The position numbers and the translations under genes were made by a program. The notes beneath the pieces are model-generated. The model saw nothing but the letters and a program-made list of their open reading frames with translations, made no database searches and was not told the DNA's origin. From Sipunculus nudus (lineage: Eukaryota > Annelida > Sipuncula > Golfingiida > Sipunculidae): DNA of 64,000 nucleotides. The stretch lies in NCBI GenBank assembly GCA_026874595.1, contig CM049313.1:13327508-13391507 (forward strand), in the 5' to 3' direction. Of the stretch, positions 59,667 to 64,000 are shown piece after piece (position 1 is the first letter of the stretch; each line of letters opens with the position of its first letter).

Positions 59667-62552
59667 GTAAATGGCCAACTGCATGTTATAATGCACGTAT
59701 CTCTCAGCGGAGGGAACCGAAGCGTAAAGAGAGAGCACGAAAGCTATGGGATAGTAAATGGCATGCTATGCACCCAGTTTCTGATGAGATAAAGTTCATT
59801 GAAGGAAATAAAGTTTGTAAATGACTTTGAAAAGATGCAATCGCATTGACTTCGCATAATATTAATTCATGCAAATAAATCTAATAATTTCACGGATGAA
59901 TCTGCATGAAGAGAAGTAAACATAGGTTACACACACAGTTCAATTATTAAAACTTATGAATAAACTGGTACATTAATTGTCCGTGCTACCTTATGTATTA
60001 GGCGCAAGCATGTTTAAGATAGAATTTTCATATGGTTGTTACTTATAACTTAGATTTGTTCAAGAGCTGACTGTAAATCGTTCGGTTAATTGCTACTATT
60101 AACATTAACATTTGCAGTAAAATTTATCCGGTGTAAGAATAGTCAAAATTGGATAGGCCTAATACACAATTTTTTTTTTCATATTTCATGCCCCGTCTAT
60201 GTTTGACATTAGGAGATTAGCTACTGTTAATAAAAACATGCATAACGATTCAAATTCTTGGTGAAAGTAGCCTATATAATCGTAATTATTAGAAAAAAAT
60301 CATTTAAATTGGGTAGACAGAAATAAAGATACATATATGTATAAAGATGAATTTTAATGAGAATGCCCTAAAATTTTTCATGTCCCGTTTAAATGGATCT
60401 GAAATTCAAAATAAATTTATTCTGTACCTTTCACATTCCGCGGTTTGCTTCTCTTGTCGTAACAAAGGCGAAATGTTATGACCATGGTGGAGATGCCTAT
60501 ATTTAGGGAGGGGGGTACACTTTTATATTGCCAACACTTTTGCCAGTCAACTACTACCAAATGTTATGTTTGTAAACTCACATTTATTTTATATTCGTTT
60601 TATAAGGATACACACACGTTAATCTATTTATGTATCTATACATCCATATTAATTAATACAGGGTAATAAAATAATCAGCTTAAATCAAGCTAATACCATG
60701 GCTAAGGGTATTGAATATGAACATTATTATGGTTACTCTAAAACACACAAGCATATTTTGAAAGTACATGTATGTCATATTCATACTTATACAAACAAGC
60801 AGGCAAAGTACTAAAATATCAGAGTCAGTACTCAGTTTATAAATAATGTGAGGTACGAAAACATTAATTATTACAATATAAAATTAGAATTTAATTAGTG
60901 TCTTGAAAGAAGCACATGAATGTAAGTTTTTTTTACCGATAAACTACAATAAAAATAAGTAACTGTCATATAAATGCGGTCATCTATAATTATTAAAGGG
61001 TAAAAATATCTCTACGGTTTGATGTTTGTTTTGGCTCGACAAAGTTTGATCCTCTTGCGGAATAATAAGCCTAACTGTTGCACATATACATTCTCATTTT
61101 ATTGATCATGTTATGATAATTCATGTTGTCTTTTTTAGGATGGTACGGGATTATTTAATATTTATTACCCTGTTGCTGTTATTTAGATTACAAAAAAATC
61201 ACAGCACTGTTATCACTAAACACCGTTACCTGCATGGAATAAAAAAAAAAAACTGTGGCGATTGCAAGTAATAACTATGTCGGGGAAGTATATATATAGT
61301 ATTAAATTCAACATATGCAATTGAATTTAAATCCTATTTTGGGCTAAATATTCTAAATATTTGCTTATGATTTATTCAGAAAGGTTTAATGATTGTAATT
61401 AATTCATTAATTCACTCATTGACAATTTTCCTAAAATTCTTAAGTCTGTGAAAAGAGTATAATGTGAACTGTAAAATATTTCCTTTTCAAAGGGTATAAT
61501 GGGCTTATGGTTCAGCAAATATTCTTCACTGAAGTCTATTTTAACCTGAAAGGTAGGTCATATACATGCATTTCTGGCAAATATCTCCTTGAAAATCATG
61601 GGAAGCAAGAAAATTTATATAAAGCAGCATGCAGTACATGTATTTGCTAAAAGCCCTGTCATGTATTGGAAGAGAGTTCTTGATCACGAGGTAAAAAAAG
61701 TTATAAAAATTAATCAACTTATACAGCGCAGAGGTAATAATTTTATTCAACTCTGACGGATCCCTTTCGAGATATACAGAGTCATACAGAACTATATAAG
61801 AAACACGTATTGCGTGACCAGTGTACAGTTAATATGAACAAAACTATTGTTGAGTGAAACTGTAGGCCCTTATACGTTTGGCACGTTGACTGGTCAAAGA
61901 AAGAGCAGGTACCAGTCTATGATTATGGTTAATTTTACCTTCAACGCACATGAGTATTTTACCGGCATCCATATCCAGGGGGGTCAAGTCTGTTTTTTAC
62001 AAGTAGATGAAGACCGTTAACAGGTAGATCAATGAATCTTGAAACACTAACCGGCCGACGCCATACCAGTGATTGCCCTCTTATAGACGTGTTGTATAGA
62101 AATGCTGCCATTTAACCGATGTCAGTTAGCTAAGGCCAGGTTAGTAATTTAGTACCAGGCGGTATGTACGTGAATAGTATAATCAGGTAATATTAATAAT
62201 ACTTTATTTATTAATAGTATTAAAACTAAAATAATTGATACTATTACAGTAATTACTATCAGTTAATAACAATCACTACTCAAGTATTGTAAACCATCAA
62301 TTGTAATACCAATAACACATTTTAAAAAATCACTTTTTATGTTATATATATTAACATTAACAGTGAAATAATTCTCGAGTTCAATCTGATGTTCAGTAAT
62401 CTCCTTTTTTATAACCTTGTAATCAGTGCCCTGGATGGATACATTCAACTTCCTAGTCAAATTACAAAATATAAAAAAAGCAATTATCTCATGCTGATGT
62501 ACTGTTGTGTTAGCGATGAGATATTTTATATTAATTCTGTTTTTTTCTCTAG
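59667..62552. other. AT-rich region, no gene recognised; likely 5' intron/upstream of the GT61-like gene
   Basis: No splice-bounded coding segment has a family signature. The acceptor at 62551-62552 shows that at least the right end is intron of the next gene, whose leader exon must lie somewhere upstream. Confidence 0.4.
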
Positions 62553-62569
62553 GCACAGTTTACATCAAG
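62553..62569 (+). other. 5' leader part of the GT61-like exon
   Basis: Seventeen bases (GCACAGTTTACATCAAG) between acceptor and ATG. The Met four codons later (MTRM) is an alternative start; the first was chosen as the longest post-acceptor frame. Confidence 0.45.
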
Positions 62570-63010
62570 ATGACAAGAATGACTGTCAAAGGCTTCCACA
62601 CCATCCTTGGTGGGATTCTGGTGCAGGTTGTCATGGTAACTAGCAGTTCATTCATCACCTCCCTGCCTGGACATTACCCTTCTTCATTTTGTCACATACA
62701 GAGGGCAGCACTGGACACAACCTCCAGACAGTTCCTGTTTCAAGGTGACCAGTCAGAGACGCAGCGCTGTGACGGACTGAGAGATATATGGCCCGTCACA
62801 AACACCACAGATATTAACAGTTTCAAGTGTGATATTAACATCAAAGATGGCTTTGGGTTTACTATATTCTACTGGCACGGGATCAGTAATTATTTTCATC
62901 TCCACTATGACATGACAATTCCTTTATACAAGTTTGTTTATTTTGACAATAAAGCAAAAGATCCCAAGAAGACCCTGTTTATGCCAACAGTGGAAACAAA
63001 GAGACTAGAG
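62570..63010 (+). CDS. First coding exon of a GT61-like glycosyltransferase (partial gene)
   Basis: The acceptor TTTTTTTCTCTAG ends at 62552, and a 17-base leader precedes the ATG at 62570. The frame runs 147 codons to the donor CTAGAG|GTGAAT at 63010/63011, phase 0. Residues ~11-31 (ILGGILVQVVMVTSSSFITS) form a hydrophobic segment that could be a signal anchor (type II, Golgi/ER), followed by Cys residues and an N-glycosylation sequon NTT (78-80). Residues 101-120 contain WHGISNYFHLHYDMTIPLY. The N-Y-x-H-x3-D-x3-P pattern resembles the start of the glycosyltransferase 61 (DUF563/EOGT-type) catalytic domain. Acceptor sugar and partner are unknown. The rest lies right of the window. The exon and frame are well supported; the family call is moderate. 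Confidence 0.6.
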
Positions 63011-63114
63011 GTGAATTACTTTTATTTGGTCTTTAAATGTTCTGTAGTTTTTTCTTGAACAAGTATGTTTATGAACTATTGAATTCTACAAAAATATTAG
63101 AGGGTCATTGTAAC

Positions 63115-64000
63115 ATTGGTCACTAACATATTTTTTAGCGAACCTGTGAGCTTATGCAATGGTGTGGGGTCGTCCTTTGTCTGTCGTCCGTTGTCCGTCG
63201 TCTGTACGTTAAATTATACTATCTTGAAAACGGCAAGAGTTAGCTTCACGAAATTTATGCAAAAAATTGGTCATCTAAAAAACTCCGTTGGATTTTGCTT
63301 ATTTTTTAGCTTACTGCATTTTCTTAGATTTTATAGGCAAAAAGCTAAAAAAGCTTTAAAAATATTCTTCTCCAAAACTGTTCAGCCAAATTGTCCAATA
63401 TTTCACAGAAATGATCCCTGGAACAATCTCTCTCAAGTTTGTTCCAATGGTTTAAGTTCGGTGATTTTTGGTCGAGTTACAGGAAGTTGAACTTAGTCAT
63501 CTGTCCTAAAAAAGCATACTAAAATTACAATCTCAGAAATGGCTGGAGCTATCATCACCAAATTTTATGCCAATGTTGGTCACATTAGTCATATCTGAAA
63601 TTGAGGTATTGGTGGCGCCACCTGCATCGGCCTTTTTAGTACGGGGGTCATCAGTGCCCGCAACATAGTGACAGCTACAAAAAACTTCATCTCTGAAACC
63701 AAATGGCCAAATTGTTTAATATCGCACAGAAATGATCCTAGGGTAGTGCTTTCTGAAGTTTGTTCAAATGGTCTCAGTTCAGTGACTTTTGGCTGAGTCA
63801 TGGGAAGCTGAATTTAGTCATATGCCATATCAGCCCATTTTAGCTCAGTGGCTACAAAGATCTTCTTCTCAAAAACCACTGGGCCAAATTCTTAAATCTG
63901 ACACATAAATTATCCTTAGATGTTGATTATTTAAGTTTGTTCAAATGGTTTTGGTTCAGTAAATTTTGGCTGAGTTATGGGAGGCTTAACTTAGCCATTT
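63115..64000 (-). mobile_element. Repeat in inverse orientation to 15880-16755, cut by the window edge
   Basis: On the minus strand it ends 'gcataagctcacaggttcgc' then TAAAAAA at 63135-63165, preceded by ACGAC/GGAC-rich DNA (63170-63210). It contains GGTGGCGCCACC at 63611 and the same ordered units ('ctcagtggctacaaagat', 'atggctggagctatcatcac'). It lies in the first intron after the GT61-like exon. Confidence 0.65.

Noticed and set aside
1-64000. tRNA, rRNA or CRISPR arrays
   Set aside because: No cloverleaf-type or rRNA-like segment was recognised by eye; tandem repeats here have no spacer-repeat pattern.

Overview
This is a eukaryotic genomic window with intron-bearing genes, AT-rich non-coding DNA and a very heavy load of dispersed repeats. 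The repeat style points to a mollusc, most likely a bivalve. Many repeats carry a GGAC/AGAC microsatellite, a tandem core and a terminal hairpin ending CTGAGCTAAAAA, as in the bivalve 'pearl' and Helentron-associated (HINE) elements. That assignment rests on repeat style and one gene, so it is moderate.

Only two host genes can be supported. (1) On the minus strand, eight spliced coding exons between 28870 and 19103 encode an MFSD12-type major facilitator, the lysosomal/melanosomal cyst(e)ine transporter family. The exon phases join without a break from the start Met almost to the end of the family homology; only the extreme C-terminus is uncertain. (2) On the plus strand, the first coding exon (62570-63010) of a probable glycosyltransferase-61-like type II membrane protein runs towards the right edge; its other exons lie outside the window.

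Layout: 0.4-11.3 kb is a mosaic of pearl/HINE-like elements and short satellites, including one element inserted into another. 11685-15560 is a DIRS-type tyrosine-recombinase retroelement on the minus strand, with inverted terminal repeats and a clear internal complementary region. It has lost almost all of its reverse transcriptase/RNase H, while the recombinase frame and catalytic residues remain. 15.9-17.1 kb is more repeat debris. 17.8-29 kb is MFSD12 with intronic repeats. 29-44.4 kb alternates unrecognised AT-rich DNA with two 2.6-kb elements, a nested tandem-core element, and a duplicate of the 0.4-2.2 kb segment. 47.3-48.1 kb is a CpG-richer stretch that may be a promoter. 48.1-51.2 kb and 53.9-59.5 kb are two arrays of one ~178-bp satellite in opposite orientation, a mirrored structure of about 11.8 kb with TATCCGGA-type motifs outside both edges. 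59.7-62.5 kb is unrecognised, then comes the GT61-like exon, then a repeat that is an inverted copy of the one at 15.9-16.7 kb.

No rRNA, tRNA, CRISPR or prokaryotic-type operon was seen. The most interesting items are the RT-less DIRS element, the mirrored satellite arrays, and a 12-bp palindrome (GGTGGCGCCACC) conserved inside otherwise different repeat families.
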